Source of the DNA: Phoronis australis
Lineage: Eukaryota > Phoronida > Phoronidae
Length of the DNA stretch: 50,402 nucleotides
Assembly (NCBI GenBank): GCA_002633005.1
Contig: NMRA01000955.1
Location: 31,225 to 81,626 of the forward strand
Reading direction: 5' to 3'
Below, one piece after another: positions 49,506 to 50,402 of this stretch. Below the pieces are notes generated by a model. The model saw nothing but the letters and a program-made list of their open reading frames with translations. It was not told where the DNA came from and ran no database searches. The position numbers and the translations under genes are program-made. Position 1 is the first letter of the stretch. The number at the start of each line of letters is the position of its first letter.

Positions 49506-49620
49506 ATTAGAGATATAATTATTAAAGGAAATTATCAAGTAGTGTATGCTAACCCTGAAGCTCTGGCATCAACAAGTGATGGTGTGAAACGCTTGCAAAA
49601 CAACGAACTAGCTTCCAAAA
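49506..49620 (+). pseudogene. Possible RecQ-type helicase fragment
   Basis: Immediately right of G copy 4 the frame reads IRDIIIKGNYQVVYANPEAL and STSDGVKRLQNNE, resembling the segment of RecQ-like helicases around VYxxPE. Nothing recognisable follows (no DExH motif), and the upstream side of G is not in an obvious matching frame. A short remnant at best. Confidence 0.3.
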
Positions 49621-50402
49621 CCAGGAATTAGCTTACAACGTGGCAATTGACTAATTAACGAAGGACACATTGTGTTAAAATGGTGAGTTTAATGTAGACA
49701 AAAAATACTTTCAATAACATCTATTCGTATCACAACAGGTTTCACAGCACCAATTTTTATGCCTTTTCTAATTCCCAGAATTTCCAAATCTGAGTCTGGA
49801 AGTTTTACGGAAATCTGGGAAAGCTTCCAAAAAATAATTAAAAACATAAATTTATTCAATGCAGATGCACTAAATAAAAAATGCCTCCCAAGAGACACGA
49901 TAACCTGGAATTAACAAGGAACCCAGCAGCCCTTTTAGGTCACCCTGAAATACAAAAAAGTCAGAAATCCACATAATCAAAATAAGATTTTCATGGGTGA
50001 TTTTACTGTCAAAATTGCCCTTTTATTTTTGATTTTTGATAGAGTAACACCATCAGTGATAGTGTTATCAAAGCAACAAATGTGCAGAGAACATCATGTA
50101 GGTATGCATTCTTAACCTTAACTATATATAGGAAATCCAATTTTATGTATAAAGTAATCCTGTATTATACATTGACGTTAGATGCTAAAGACACAATTAT
50201 TGTAACATTTCATTGTCTTGTTAAACCATATATTTTTTCCAAAACATATGTAAACAATAACATTTTATCACATGGCACAAGTTCCCTTGGTATGTATCAG
50301 TCTAACCAATAAAAATATTATTCTTTGATCAAAACCCCCTTAAGCATATTAAGCACTGAGATCATTCAGTGGCTAACTCACCATGCAACTGATTTTAATA
50401 GC
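49621..50402. other. INTS7 intron 10, right edge
   Basis: AT-rich sequence to the window end with no recognised features. Confidence 0.45.

Noticed and set aside
1-50402. Operon, CRISPR array or prokaryotic-type defence system
   Set aside because: The window is eukaryotic: spliced conserved genes with GT-AG introns; the regular repeats are palindromic satellite, without spacers or associated genes.

Overview
This is a eukaryotic, intron-rich and repeat-dense genomic window from an animal, most likely a marine invertebrate; the exact clade cannot be fixed from the sequence. It holds parts of two conserved single-copy genes arranged head to head. Nearly all the remaining DNA is intron or intergenic DNA filled with non-autonomous DNA transposons. 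There is no bacterial-style gene organisation, and I saw no tRNA gene, rRNA gene, CRISPR array or operon.

Genes. On the minus strand, three exons between 8406 and 10081 make a complete 203-residue TTC9-family tetratricopeptide protein. On the plus strand, ten consecutive exons between 10399 and 43828 encode the first 470 codons of Integrator complex subunit 7 (INTS7). The rest of INTS7 must lie to the right of the window. Splice phases agree across every INTS7 and TTC9 junction. The two start codons are about 317 bases apart, so a shared bidirectional promoter is likely.

Layout. 1-6645: a mosaic of nested inverted-repeat elements (called D, E, C and F here), including a 387-base element of CACGTTTGACACG-type palindromes whose empty insertion site is preserved in a second copy of the host element at about 33300. 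8406-10081: TTC9. INTS7 intron 1 (9.3 kb): fold-back element B, element A copy 1, palindrome P, and a 4.2-kb hAT-like element H that holds the assembly gap and element A copy 2. Intron 3: TTAA-flanked element F2. Intron 4 (10.5 kb): a hAT-like MITE, a C-rich skewed tract, a decayed minus-strand gene split by element A copy 3, and element E2. Intron 7: element F3. Introns 8-9: diverged internal repeats and a duplicated Asp-rich exon-like unit. Intron 10: a tandem array of GCGGAACCGTTCCGC palindromes and a free copy of element G.

Main points of interest. (1) A perfect 36-base tandem duplication spans the acceptor of INTS7 exon 5 and gives two in-frame splice acceptors. (2) The F elements carry a broken THAP zinc finger and lie between TTAA sites, which points to the Kolobok class. 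(3) The same hAT-like insertion (G) sits at one site in all three copies of element A, dating it before A spread. (4) A 12-base motif flanks fold-back element B as a near-perfect direct repeat and recurs as the loop of an unrelated palindrome. (5) The palindromic satellite lies in INTS7 intron 10. (6) Exon 10 of INTS7 begins with a donor-like GTGAGT directly after its acceptor. Family names are from recall of conserved proteins and transposon hallmarks; no database search was run.
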